The notes below the pieces were generated by a model. That model did no database searches and was not told the DNA's origin. It saw nothing but the letters and a program-made list of their open reading frames with translations. From Pantoea sp050157905 (GTDB lineage Bacteria; Pseudomonadota; Gammaproteobacteria; Enterobacterales; Enterobacteriaceae), in NCBI RefSeq assembly GCF_050157905.1, contig NZ_JBKIWZ010000001.1:3596001-3660000 (forward strand): DNA of 64,000 nucleotides, in the 5' to 3' direction. The position numbers were made by a program, and so were the translations under genes. Below, piece by piece: positions 44,573 to 52,681 of the stretch; position 1 is the stretch's first letter; each line of letters starts with the position of its first letter.

Positions 44573-45550
44573 ATGAGCGAAACGGCAAGCTGGCAACCAA
44601 GCGCATCCATCGCCAATTTGTTAAAACGCGCCGCTATTTTAGCAGAAGTGCGTCGTTTCTTTGCCGATCGCGGCGTGCTGGAAGTGGATACGCCGGCGAT
44701 GAGCCAGGCCACTATTACCGATATCCATCTGGTGCCTTTCCAGACGCGATTTGTCGGCCCTGGCGCGGCGCAGGGACGCGATCTCTGGCTGATGACCAGC
44801 CCGGAATACCACATGAAGCGGCTGCTGGCGGCGGGCAGTGGCCCAATCTATCAGATGGGGCGCAGCTTCCGTAATGAAGAGGCGGGACGACATCATAATC
44901 CGGAATTCACCATGCTGGAGTGGTATCGGCCGCACTACGATATGTACCGTCTGATGAATGAAGTCGACGATCTGCTGCAGCAGGTGCTGGAGTGCGACAG
45001 CGCAGAGTCGCTTTCCTATCAGCAGGCCTTTATCCGTCATCTGGAACTGGATCCGCTTTCTGCGGATAAAGCGCAGTTGCGCGAAGCGGCAGAGAAGCTG
45101 GGTGAAGGTGAGCTGGCGCGAGCTGAAGACGATCGCGATACGCTGCTGATGCTGCTGTTTATGCTGGGTGTCGAACCGAAGATTGGTCAGGACAAGCCCT
45201 GCTTTGTGTACCATTTCCCGGCCAGTCAGGCTGCTCTGGCAGAGATCAGCACTGAGGATCACCGCGTGGCTGAACGCTTTGAGGTCTATTACAAAGGCAT
45301 CGAGCTGGCCAACGGATTCCGTGAACTGACCGATAGCCGTGAGCAGCGGCAGCGCTTTGAGCAGGATAACCGTCGCCGTGCGGCGCGGGGTCTGCCCGTC
45401 CATCCTATTGATACCTATCTGCTGGATGCGCTGGCGCATGGAATGCCTGCCTGTTCTGGCGTGGCACTGGGCGTTGACCGCCTGATTATGCTGGCGCTGA
45501 AAGCGGAGTCATTGAGTGAGGTGATCGCGTTTCCGGTGGATCGTTGCTAA
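44573..45550 (+). CDS. epmA: EF-P-(R)-beta-lysine ligase EpmA
   Basis: 325 residues from ATG 44573, after CAGGAGTCATC; length equals E. coli EpmA (PoxA/GenX). It resembles the catalytic core of class II lysyl-tRNA synthetase without the anticodon domain: motif 2 MGRSFRNEEAGRHHNPEFTMLEWY and motif 3 GVALGVDRLIMLALK. It attaches (R)-beta-lysine to EF-P Lys34. Next in E. coli come other genes; here the order breaks and degS follows. Confidence 0.97.
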   Translation: MSETASWQPSASIANLLKRAAILAEVRRFFADRGVLEVDTPAMSQATITDIHLVPFQTRFVGPGAAQGRDLWLMTSPEYHMKRLLAAGSGPIYQMGRSFRNEEAGRHHNPEFTMLEWYRPHYDMYRLMNEVDDLLQQVLECDSAESLSYQQAFIRHLELDPLSADKAQLREAAEKLGEGELARAEDDRDTLLMLLFMLGVEPKIGQDKPCFVYHFPASQAALAEISTEDHRVAERFEVYYKGIELANGFRELTDSREQRQRFEQDNRRRAARGLPVHPIDTYLLDALAHGMPACSGVALGVDRLIMLALKAESLSEVIAFPVDRC

Positions 45551-45585
45551 TCAGTTATCTGCAAACGATGACGGATTACGGCGGA

Positions 45586-45683
45586 AGGGATGGCCCGGCT
45601 GAAGAGCAAAGCGTCCGAGCCAGGATAGCGAGGCCGATTGCCAGGGATGGCGGCTTTCTTTGCGATTAGCCGGGCCATCCCTG
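45586..45683. repeat. Palindromic repeat element at the epmA/degS junction
   Basis: Long inverted repeat: 45587-45600 pairs perfectly with 45668-45681 over 14 bases. The core AGGGATGGC occurs at 45586-45594 and again at 45643-45651, with its complement at 45675-45683, so two alternative hairpins can form. No U-tract. It looks like an intergenic palindromic repeat of the REP/ERIC kind, but I cannot assign a named family. Confidence 0.6.
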
Positions 45684-45702
45684 ACCTTGCACGGATGTTC
45701 AG

Positions 45703-46763
45703 TTAGCTGCTGCTGTCCGGAAACTCCTGAATGGTCACCGGCAGCGTCAGCGTCTGATCGTTGCGCAGCACCTGTACATCAATCACTGAACCCGGACGAA
45801 TCTCCGCCACCTGATCCATCGTCTCCTGCGCGGAGATGGCCGGTTTGCCGTTCACGCTAAGCAGAACGTCATTGGTCTGAATCCCGGCTTTATCCGCAGG
45901 TCCGTCTGGCGTAATCCCACTGACAATAATGCCCTGAACCCGATCCAGATTGCTGCCCTGGCCATGCAGGGGGGGATTTCACGCCCGGTAATACCGATAT
46001 AGCCACGGATGACCCGGCCATCGCGAATCAGCTTATCCATAATTTTCGAGGCAAGAACGGTAGGAATGGCGAAACCGATTCCTTCCGGCGTTTCGCCGTC
46101 ATTACTTTTATCGAAGGTCAGGGTATTGATGCCCATCAGTTCACCCAGCGAGTTGATCAGCGCACCGCCGGAGTTACCCTGATTGATTGACGCATCCGTC
46201 TGCAGGAAGTTCTGCCGGCCTGAAGAGCTCAGCCCCACCCGGCCTGTTGCACTGATAATACCCTGCGTCACCGTCTGACCCAGGTTGTAGGGATTGCCAA
46301 TCGCCATGACCACATCGCCGATATGCGCCTGACGGTTTGGATTGATCGGAATCACGGGCAGACCGGAAGCCGTGATCTTCAGCACCGCCAGATCGGTCAT
46401 GCCGTCGGACCCCACCAGCGTTGCCTCAAAGAAGCGGCCATCCTGCAGCGCCACAATAATCTGGTCGGCATTATTGATGACGTGCTTATTGGTCAGGATG
46501 TAGCCTTTTGCATTCATGATCACCCCGGAACCCAGAGTGGTGATGCCGCGATTGTTGTTGCCGTGGGCGCTGCGATTGTACACGTTAACAACGGCGGGCA
46601 CGGCGCGGCGCACCCCCTGATTGAAGCTAAAGGGCGTTTCGTCGTTGCTGTCTTCGTGGTTATAGAGGGCGTCGCTGCCCATACGCAGTGCAGGCAGTGC
46701 TGCGAGTAAAATACCCGCTACAATCAGGCCCAGCACCACGGAACGCAAAAGTTTAAGAAACAT
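45703..46763 (-). pseudogene. degS: Site-1 periplasmic protease DegS, frameshifted in a poly-C tract
   Basis: The intact protein would be about 352 residues: membrane anchor (residues 5-25), trypsin-like domain with His94 (ILTNKHVI), Asp124 and Ser198 (NQGNSGGALI), then a PDZ domain. After GREIPP (residue 264) the frame as read runs into 39 unrelated residues. The proper C-terminus (LHGQGSNLDRVQGIIVSGIT ... VTIQEFPDSSS) continues in another frame to the stop at 45703. The cause is seven C (minus strand) at about 45969-45975 where eight are needed. The PDZ domain senses misfolded porins and controls RseA cleavage, so a true shift would deregulate the sigma-E response. A base-calling error is an equal possibility. 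Confidence 0.9.
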
Positions 46764-46811
46764 GGTGTTAAATCACGCCAGGGGAGATCGCAGGGGAGAA
46801 TAGCATGAGAG

Positions 46812-46841
46812 CGGCGGACACACACGCGCTTGTGTCCGCCG
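46812..46841 (-). terminator. Hairpin downstream of degQ
   Basis: Eleven-pair stem (46812-46822 with 46831-46841), eight-base loop, just past the degQ stop. No U-tract; it may separate degQ from degS mRNA. Confidence 0.55.
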
Positions 46842-46852
46842 TAATGCGAGGC

Positions 46853-48226
46853 TTATCTCAACAACAGATAGATACTTTCATCGCCGCGCACCACATTCAG
46901 TGCCAGAACCGGCGGTTTGCCTTCCAGAATTTTGCGCATTTCTGCAAGGGTCTGAACCCGGTTGCGGTTAACGCCGATAATTACATCATCTTTCTGCAGA
47001 CCAACCTGTTCAGCTGGCGTGCCTTTTTCGATGGTGTCGACCTTCACGCCTTTGTCGCCGGTTTTCGTCTGTCCGTCACTCAGTGTGGCACCCTGAAGGG
47101 CGGGTGACATCAGCTGTGCGCTGGCGGTGGACTGTGCGCTTTGCTCCAGCGTCACGGTTACGGTTAACGGCTTGCCGTCACGTAGCAGACCGAGCTTAAC
47201 CTGTTCGCCTGGCGGTGTGGTGCCGACTTTTACGCGCAGCTCAGCAAAGCTGGTAATTGGCTTATCGTTAATTGACGTAATGATATCGCCAGACTTCACG
47301 CCCGCTTTCTGTGCGGCAGACTGCGGTAACACTTCTGAAACGAATGCGCCACGCTGTGCATCGACATTGAAGGCTTTAGCCATGTCCGCCGTCATTTCAG
47401 TGCCTTTAATGCCCAGCTGACCACGCTTCACTTCACCAAATTTGATCAGCTGCTGCGCGAGGTTCATTGCCATATCGCTCGGAATAGCAAAGCCGATGCC
47501 GATATTGCCGCCGCTGGAGGCGAGAATGGCCGTGTTGATGCCGATCATTTCACCGTTGAGGTTCACCAGCGCACCGCCTGAGTTACCGCGGTTAATCGCG
47601 GCATCGGTCTGGATAAAGTTTTCCAGCCCTTCCAGGTTCAGGCCACTGCGACCCAGTGCTGAGATAATCCCTGAGGTCGCCGTCTGACCCAGACCAAACG
47701 GGTTACCGATCGCCACCGCGAAATCACCCACTTTCAGCTGGTCAGAGTCCGCGACTTTAACCTGTGTGAGGTTTTTCGCGCCCTGAATCTGGATCAGCGC
47801 GATATCGGTCTGCTCATCATGGCCGATCAGTCTGGCTTCATATTCGCTGCCGTCGCCCAGCTGAACATTAATTTTGTCTGCGCCATTGACCACATGATTA
47901 TTGGTCAGCACATAGCCTTTGGCGGCATCAATAATCACGCCAGAACCCAGCCCCTCGAAAGGCTGCGGCTGGCTGTTTCCGCCAGGCATCTGACCGAAAA
48001 AGCGTTTCAGCGGCTCAGGAATATCCTGCGCCTGCGCATTGGTATCGGTGCCTTCAACATGAACACTGACCACGGCAGGTAACACTTTTTCCAGCATCGG
48101 GGCCAGACTCGGCAGCGGCTGATCCGCAACCTGTGCAGGCAGCGTGGCCATCGCGCCTGGTGCGGCGGCAAGGCTCATCCCGATACTCAAGGCTAATGCG
48201 CTAAACAGGCGTGTTTGTTTTTTCAT
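46853..48226 (-). CDS. degQ: Periplasmic serine endoprotease DegQ
   Basis: 457 residues from ATG 48226; the frame runs further up but the signal peptide MKKQTRLFSALALSIGMSLAAAPGAMA fixes the start. HtrA fold: catalytic His in YVLTNNHVVNG, Asp in EQTDIALIQI, Ser in NRGNSGGALVNLNGEM, then two PDZ domains (GQLGIKGTEMTADMAKAF and the C-terminal GVKVDTIEKGTPAEQVGLQKDD). Degrades misfolded periplasmic proteins. Paired with degS downstream, as in E. coli. Confidence 0.96.
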   Translation of the reverse strand: MKKQTRLFSALALSIGMSLAAAPGAMATLPAQVADQPLPSLAPMLEKVLPAVVSVHVEGTDTNAQAQDIPEPLKRFFGQMPGGNSQPQPFEGLGSGVIIDAAKGYVLTNNHVVNGADKINVQLGDGSEYEARLIGHDEQTDIALIQIQGAKNLTQVKVADSDQLKVGDFAVAIGNPFGLGQTATSGIISALGRSGLNLEGLENFIQTDAAINRGNSGGALVNLNGEMIGINTAILASSGGNIGIGFAIPSDMAMNLAQQLIKFGEVKRGQLGIKGTEMTADMAKAFNVDAQRGAFVSEVLPQSAAQKAGVKSGDIITSINDKPITSFAELRVKVGTTPPGEQVKLGLLRDGKPLTVTVTLEQSAQSTASAQLMSPALQGATLSDGQTKTGDKGVKVDTIEKGTPAEQVGLQKDDVIIGVNRNRVQTLAEMRKILEGKPPVLALNVVRGDESIYLLLR

Positions 48227-48299
48227 TGCTACAACGCTCTCGCTGCAAAATGTGGGAGGAAGTAATGAGTGTGACAGTCGTTTGTGGTCAGGGTTCGCA

Positions 48300-48330
48300 A
48301 AAACAGCGGGCGCAGACAGGCTGCGCCCCA
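48300..48330 (-). terminator. Terminator of zapG
   Basis: Eight-pair stem (48308-48315 with 48321-48328); on the minus strand it is followed by GCTGTTTTT. Lies seven bases after the zapG stop. Confidence 0.65.
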
Positions 48331-48336
48331 AAAAGA

Positions 48337-48738
48337 TTAGTCGCGGGCAGGGCGTTCGCCACGCAGTAAACCGGACGCGCCTTCAGAATAGTCACGCGGC
48401 ATCTGCACCGGTGCCTGATCGTTGTCTGCTTCGGCCTCAGTCAGCTGATAGGCAAACGGATTTTTCTGGCCAGGCAGATTTGGCAGCAGATCATTCGAGC
48501 CTTTTGCCATGTGCTGATAAAGCTGACGATAGTCGCGCGCCATGTTATCCAGCAGCTCTGCGCTCTGCGCAAAGTGGTTGGTCAGCTCTTCGCGATAATC
48601 GGCCAGCTCCGCCTTCGATTTTTCCAGCTCATACTGCATGCTGCGCTGCTCGCGCAGCTTTCTGTTGCCAAAACGCATGGCGACTGCGCCGACAATAATA
48701 CCTACCACTAAACCAATTAGCCCGTATTCCCAGGTCAT
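48337..48738 (-). CDS. zapG: Z-ring associated membrane protein ZapG (YhcB)
   Basis: 133 residues from ATG 48738, after ACGGGAGTCATT. A single N-terminal membrane helix (YGLIGLVVGIIVGAVAMRFG) followed by a coiled coil (QRSMQYELEKSKAELADYREELTNHFAQSAELLDNMARDYRQLYQHMAKGS) and a disordered tail with NPFAYQL. DUF1043 family; in E. coli links cell division, elongation and envelope synthesis. Divergent from zapE. Confidence 0.95.
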   Translation of the reverse strand: MTWEYGLIGLVVGIIVGAVAMRFGNRKLREQRSMQYELEKSKAELADYREELTNHFAQSAELLDNMARDYRQLYQHMAKGSNDLLPNLPGQKNPFAYQLTEAEADNDQAPVQMPRDYSEGASGLLRGERPARD

Positions 48739-48916
48739 AATGACTCCCGTGTTATTTCCATTGTTCCGTAGGGCATTGCACCATTTCAATAATAGTCACT
48801 ATACCCGTTAATCTTATGGTTGTGGAACTCCGGAGCAGCATGGCTTAGTGTAGAACGGCCTTTTTTTCAGCAACCGTGGTATGAATCTGACACCATTCAG
48901 GGACTTTGAAACAACA

Positions 48917-50044
48917 ATGCAAACCTCAACTCCGCTTGCACGCTATGAGCAGGCGCTGTCGCAGGGCGAATTCAGGCCCGATGACGTACAACGCGAAGCC
49001 ATTACCCGTTTAGACGCGCTGCAACAGGCGCTGATCGCCCGACAGCAATCTGCTATGCCAGCTGCCTCTGGCCTGCTGGGGCGCCTGTCAAAATTGATTG
49101 GCAAAGAGAAAAATGCGACACCAGAGCCGGTGCGTGGGCTCTATATGTGGGGCGGGGTCGGCCGCGGAAAAACCTGGGTCATGGATCTCTTTTTTCAGTC
49201 GATTCCTGGCGATCGCAAACTGCGTCTGCACTTCCACCGCTTTATGCTGCGGGTGCATGAGGAGCTGACGCAGCTTCAGGGGCAGAGTGACCCGTTACTG
49301 ATCATCGCGGACAGGTTTAAAGCCGAAACGGACATTCTCTGTTTTGATGAGTTTTTTGTCTCGGACATTACCGATGCGATGCTGCTTGGTACGCTGATGG
49401 AAGCCCTGTTCGAGCGGGGTATTGCCCTGGTCGCGACGTCGAACATTCCGCCGGACGATCTCTATCGCAATGGTCTGCAGCGCGCGCGCTTCCTGCCAGC
49501 GATTGAACAGATCAAACGTCACTGCGATGTCATGAATGTCGATGCCGGAATTGACTACCGGCTGCGTACGCTGACCTCCGCGCACCTCTGGAACTATCCG
49601 CTGAACAGCGAAACCCATGCTGAAATGACACGGATGTTCAGTGCGCTGTCCGGCAGTAAGCCTGACGCGGCGCCAGTGCTGGAAATTAATCATCGCCAGA
49701 TGGCAACCCTGGGCGTCAGCGATGGCGTGCTGGCCATTAATTTCACCACACTGTGCGGAGAGGGGCGCAGCCAGCATGACTACATTGCGCTGTCACGCCG
49801 TTTTCACAGCGTGCTGCTCTATGATGTTCCGGTGATGATTTACAAAACAGAGGATCAGGCGCGCCGTTTTCTGGCGCTGGTTGATGAATTCTATGAGCGC
49901 CATGTGAAGCTGGTCGTGGCCGCAGAAACCTCCCTGACCGAGATCTATCAGGGTACGCGGCTGAAGTTTGAGTATCAGCGCTGCTTATCCCGGCTTCAGG
50001 AGATGCAGAGCGAAGAGTATCTGCGTTTACCGCACCTGCCGTGA
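48917..50044 (+). CDS. zapE: Cell-division ATPase ZapE
   Basis: 375 residues from ATG 48917, aligned with the E. coli start; an in-frame ATG at 48881 would add 12 residues. AFG1-like AAA-type ATPase: Walker A GGVGRGKTWV near residue 79, Walker B ILCFDEFFV near 143, and sensor region ATSNIPPDDLYRNGLQRARFLPAI. It acts at constricting Z-rings and under anaerobic or stress conditions. No terminator follows before the rplM leader. Confidence 0.95.
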   Translation: MQTSTPLARYEQALSQGEFRPDDVQREAITRLDALQQALIARQQSAMPAASGLLGRLSKLIGKEKNATPEPVRGLYMWGGVGRGKTWVMDLFFQSIPGDRKLRLHFHRFMLRVHEELTQLQGQSDPLLIIADRFKAETDILCFDEFFVSDITDAMLLGTLMEALFERGIALVATSNIPPDDLYRNGLQRARFLPAIEQIKRHCDVMNVDAGIDYRLRTLTSAHLWNYPLNSETHAEMTRMFSALSGSKPDAAPVLEINHRQMATLGVSDGVLAINFTTLCGEGRSQHDYIALSRRFHSVLLYDVPVMIYKTEDQARRFLALVDEFYERHVKLVVAAETSLTEIYQGTRLKFEYQRCLSRLQEMQSEEYLRLPHLP

Positions 50045-50271
50045 GAATAATCAGGATAAATACCGAAATAGGGTTCGATTTTTGTTATCGACTTCTCTAT
50101 AATCTTGCGACCCCACGTTACAGCAAAGGATTTTTTTCCCAAATCCTCTGTGTTCCAGTAACTCTATCCGAAGGGGTGGCTTGCTGGTCAAAATGGTCGT
50201 GTGAGCCTCATTCGTTTACTTAAGCGTTTGGGATTTCACCAACGTGTAACTTAATTTGGGTAAGCTTTTCG
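50045..50271 (+). promoter_or_regulatory. Promoter and long leader of rplM-rpsI
   Basis: A TATAAT box at 50098-50103 with a weak TTCGAT -35 (about 50074-50079, 18-base spacing) precedes a ~165-base untranslated leader. In E. coli L13 represses its own mRNA through the leader, so an autoregulatory structure is expected here. I did not resolve the fold. Confidence 0.5.
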
Positions 50272-50700
50272 ATGAAAACTTTTACAGCTAAACCAGAAAC
50301 CGTCCAACGTGACTGGTTTGTAGTTGACGCAACAGGCAAAACTTTGGGTCGCCTGGCGACTGAACTGGCGCGCCGTCTGCGTGGTAAGCATAAAGCGGAA
50401 TACACTCCGCATGTTGATACCGGTGATTACATCATCGTCCTGAACGCAGACAAAGTTGCTGTTACCGGCAACAAGCGTACTGACAAGATCTACTATCACC
50501 ACACCGGCCACATCGGTGGTATCAAACAGGCGACCTTTGAAGAGATGATTGCTCGCCGTCCTGAGCGTGTGATTGAGATCGCGGTTAAAGGCATGCTGCC
50601 GAAGGGCCCGCTGGGTCGTGCTATGTACCGTAAACTGAAAGTTTACGCAGGCAACGAGCACAACCATGCGGCACAGCAACCGCAAGTTCTTGACATTTAA
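50272..50700 (+). CDS. rplM: 50S ribosomal protein L13
   Basis: 142 residues, same length as in E. coli. MKTFTAKPETVQRDWFVVDATGKTLGRLATELARRLRGKHKAEYTPHVDTGDYIIVLNA is the family start and AVKGMLPKGPLGRAMYRKLKVYAG the signature. Binds 23S rRNA early in assembly. rpsI follows 15 bases later. Confidence 0.99.
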   Translation: MKTFTAKPETVQRDWFVVDATGKTLGRLATELARRLRGKHKAEYTPHVDTGDYIIVLNADKVAVTGNKRTDKIYYHHTGHIGGIKQATFEEMIARRPERVIEIAVKGMLPKGPLGRAMYRKLKVYAGNEHNHAAQQPQVLDI

Positions 50701-50715
50701 TCGGGATTAAAGGCA

Positions 50716-51108
50716 ATGGCTGAAACTCAAAACTACGGCACTGGTCGCCGCAAAAGCTCTACCGCTCGCGTATTCATTAAGCCGGGTAGCGGTAACATCG
50801 TAATTAACCAACGTTCTCTGGAACAGTACTTCGGTCGCGAAACTGCCCGCATGGTCGTTCGTCAGCCGCTTGAACTGCTGGACCTGGTTGGTAAATTCGA
50901 TCTGTATGTCACTGTTAAAGGTGGCGGTATTTCTGGTCAGGCTGGTGCGATCCGTCACGGTATCACCCGCGCTCTGATGGAATACGACGAATCACTGCGT
51001 GGCGAGCTGCGTAAAGCTGGCTTCGTAACGCGTGATGCGCGTCAGGTTGAACGTAAGAAAGTCGGCCTGCGTAAAGCACGTCGTCGTCCTCAGTTCTCCA
51101 AGCGTTAA
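50716..51108 (+). CDS. rpsI: 30S ribosomal protein S9
   Basis: 130 residues. Contains GTGRRKSSTARVFIKPGSG, GGGISGQAGAIRHGITRAL and the basic C-terminal tail ending FSKR, whose last residue reaches the P-site tRNA. Second gene of the rplM operon. Confidence 0.99.
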   Translation: MAETQNYGTGRRKSSTARVFIKPGSGNIVINQRSLEQYFGRETARMVVRQPLELLDLVGKFDLYVTVKGGGISGQAGAIRHGITRALMEYDESLRGELRKAGFVTRDARQVERKKVGLRKARRRPQFSKR

Positions 51109-51142
51109 TTGTTTGCAGCTCCGGCTGCATCAGTTGGCACAA

Positions 51143-51168
51143 AAAACCCGCTTCGGCGGGTTTTTTAT
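51143..51168 (+). terminator. Terminator of rplM-rpsI
   Basis: CCCGC/GCGGG stem (51147-51160) with TTCG loop, flanked by A6 and T6. Confidence 0.92.
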
Positions 51169-51439
51169 TTTCTGCTTTCCGCCGGATGCCGCGCAAAAAT
51201 CGCAACTACGCGCTCAATTTAACTGCAAAGATACATTCCACGCCCACAAGCAGCCTAAAATCTGGTAAACTCTGTGTCACTTTGCGCCCGCAGGCCGGTG
51301 CGTTGTGCGCCTCCCCACTGTCGGGGCGTCAGTATCTGTGGGGCAGCTAACCAGGTTGCGTGCGAGTTCGATGAGCAAGTGAGTCGCCGTGTGGTTGGCC
51401 ATTCGCAGTATCTTTTTGTGAACAAACTTGGAGGTTTTC
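51169..51439 (+). promoter_or_regulatory. sspA upstream region
   Basis: About 270 bases between the rpsI terminator and sspA, with a likely -10 TAAACT near 51265 and a leader containing a small CCCCAC/GGGG hairpin near 51315. No gene seen. Confidence 0.35.
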
Positions 51440-52081
51440 ATGGCTGTCGCTGCCAACAAACGTTCGGTAATGACGCTGTTTTCTGGTCCTACTGACATTT
51501 TCAGCCACCAGGTTCGTATCGTCCTGGCGGAAAAGGGTGTCAGCGTAGAGATCGAGCAGGTCGAAATGGATAACCTGCCGCAGGATCTGATTGACCTCAA
51601 TCCGTATCGCACGGTACCGACGCTGGTAGATCGTGAGCTGACGCTGTATGAATCACGCATCATTATGGAATATCTTGATGAGCGTTTCCCGCATCCACCT
51701 CTGATGCCGGTTTATCCGGTTGCCCGCGGTGACAGTCGTCTGATGATGCACCGCATCGAGCAGGACTGGTACAGCCTGATGCGTAAAGTCGAGAACAGCA
51801 GCGGTCAGGAAGCGGAAGCTGCGCGCAAGCAACTGCGTGAAGAGCTGCTGGCCATCGCCCCCCTGTTTAGTCGTACGCCTTACTTCATGAGCGAAGAGTT
51901 CAGCCTGGTGGATTGCTACCTGGCACCATTGTTATGGCGTCTGCCTTCTATGGGCATCGATCTGATTGGCTCTGGTTCAAAAGAGCTGAAAGGTTATATG
52001 AACCGCGTATTTGAGCGTGACTCTTTCCTTGCTTCATTGACTGAAGCTGAACGTGAAATGCGCCTGCAAGCCCGGGCTTAA
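51440..52081 (+). CDS. sspA: Stringent starvation protein A
   Basis: 213 residues from ATG 51440, after GGAGGTTTTC. Glutathione-S-transferase-like fold that binds RNA polymerase and lowers H-NS under stress. VMTLFSGPTDIFSHQVRIVLAEKGVSVEIEQV and the surface patch in the YLDERFPHPPLMPVYPVARG segment, needed for sigma-70 contact, are conserved. sspB follows after three bases. Confidence 0.98.
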   Translation: MAVAANKRSVMTLFSGPTDIFSHQVRIVLAEKGVSVEIEQVEMDNLPQDLIDLNPYRTVPTLVDRELTLYESRIIMEYLDERFPHPPLMPVYPVARGDSRLMMHRIEQDWYSLMRKVENSSGQEAEAARKQLREELLAIAPLFSRTPYFMSEEFSLVDCYLAPLLWRLPSMGIDLIGSGSKELKGYMNRVFERDSFLASLTEAEREMRLQARA

Positions 52082-52084
52082 CGT

Positions 52085-52570
52085 ATGGAAATGTCGCAAC
52101 TGACTGCACGTCGTCCCTATCTGCTGCGCGCCTTTTATGACTGGTTGCTCGATAACCAGCTGACGCCGCATCTGGTGGTCGATATTAATCTGCCAGGTGT
52201 GCAGGTGCCGCTGGAGTATGCGCGTGATGGGCAGATCGTTCTGAACATCGCGCCACGCGCCGTAGGCAATCTGGATCTGGCCAACGATCAGGTGTCGTTT
52301 AATGCCCGCTTTGGCGGCGTGCCACGCCAGGTGAATGTGCCGATGGCGGCGATTCTGGCTATTTATGCGCGTGAAAACGGTGCCGGAACGATGTTCGAAC
52401 CGGAACCGGCTTACGAGCTGGGTACGCAGGAGATGTCAGAAGGGCAGGAAGAGACCATGATGTCCGTGATTGATGGCGATCGTCCTGACGATGCCAGCGA
52501 TGACGAGACACCCCCTGACGACGATCCGCCGCCGCGTGGCGGACGACCTTCACTGCGCGTAGTGAAATAG
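52085..52570 (+). CDS. sspB: ClpXP adaptor SspB
   Basis: 161 residues. N-terminal substrate/ssrA-tag-binding domain (RRPYLLRAFYDWLLDNQLTPHLVVDINLPGVQVPLEYARDGQIVLNIAPRAVGNL), acidic flexible linker, and the C-terminal ClpX-binding peptide RGGRPSLRVVK. Delivers ssrA-tagged proteins and RseA to ClpXP. Confidence 0.98.
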   Translation: MEMSQLTARRPYLLRAFYDWLLDNQLTPHLVVDINLPGVQVPLEYARDGQIVLNIAPRAVGNLDLANDQVSFNARFGGVPRQVNVPMAAILAIYARENGAGTMFEPEPAYELGTQEMSEGQEETMMSVIDGDRPDDASDDETPPDDDPPPRGGRPSLRVVK

Positions 52571-52585
52571 TCGTCATCTCATCGT

Positions 52586-52616
52586 AAATACCCGTCTGAC
52601 CGGCGGGTATTTTTTT
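52586..52616 (+). terminator. Terminator of sspAB
   Basis: Nine-pair stem (52586-52594 with 52604-52612) with a nine-base loop and a T-run. Confidence 0.9.
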
Positions 52617-52628
52617 GCCTGTCAGCCA

Positions 52629-52664
52629 GAAAAAAATCCGGCTGCCTGCGCAAGCCGGATTTTC
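52629..52664 (-). terminator. Terminator of the diflavin reductase gene
   Basis: Stem AAATCCGGCT/AGCCGGATTT (arms about 52634-52643 and 52653-52662) followed on the minus strand by seven T. Back to back with the sspAB terminator. Confidence 0.9.
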
Positions 52665-52681
52665 TCAGCAGACCGTCGCGA

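Noticed and set aside
46323..46709. Long plus-strand frame opposite degS
   Set aside because: Mirror of the conserved protease coding sequence; typical GC-rich antisense open frame.
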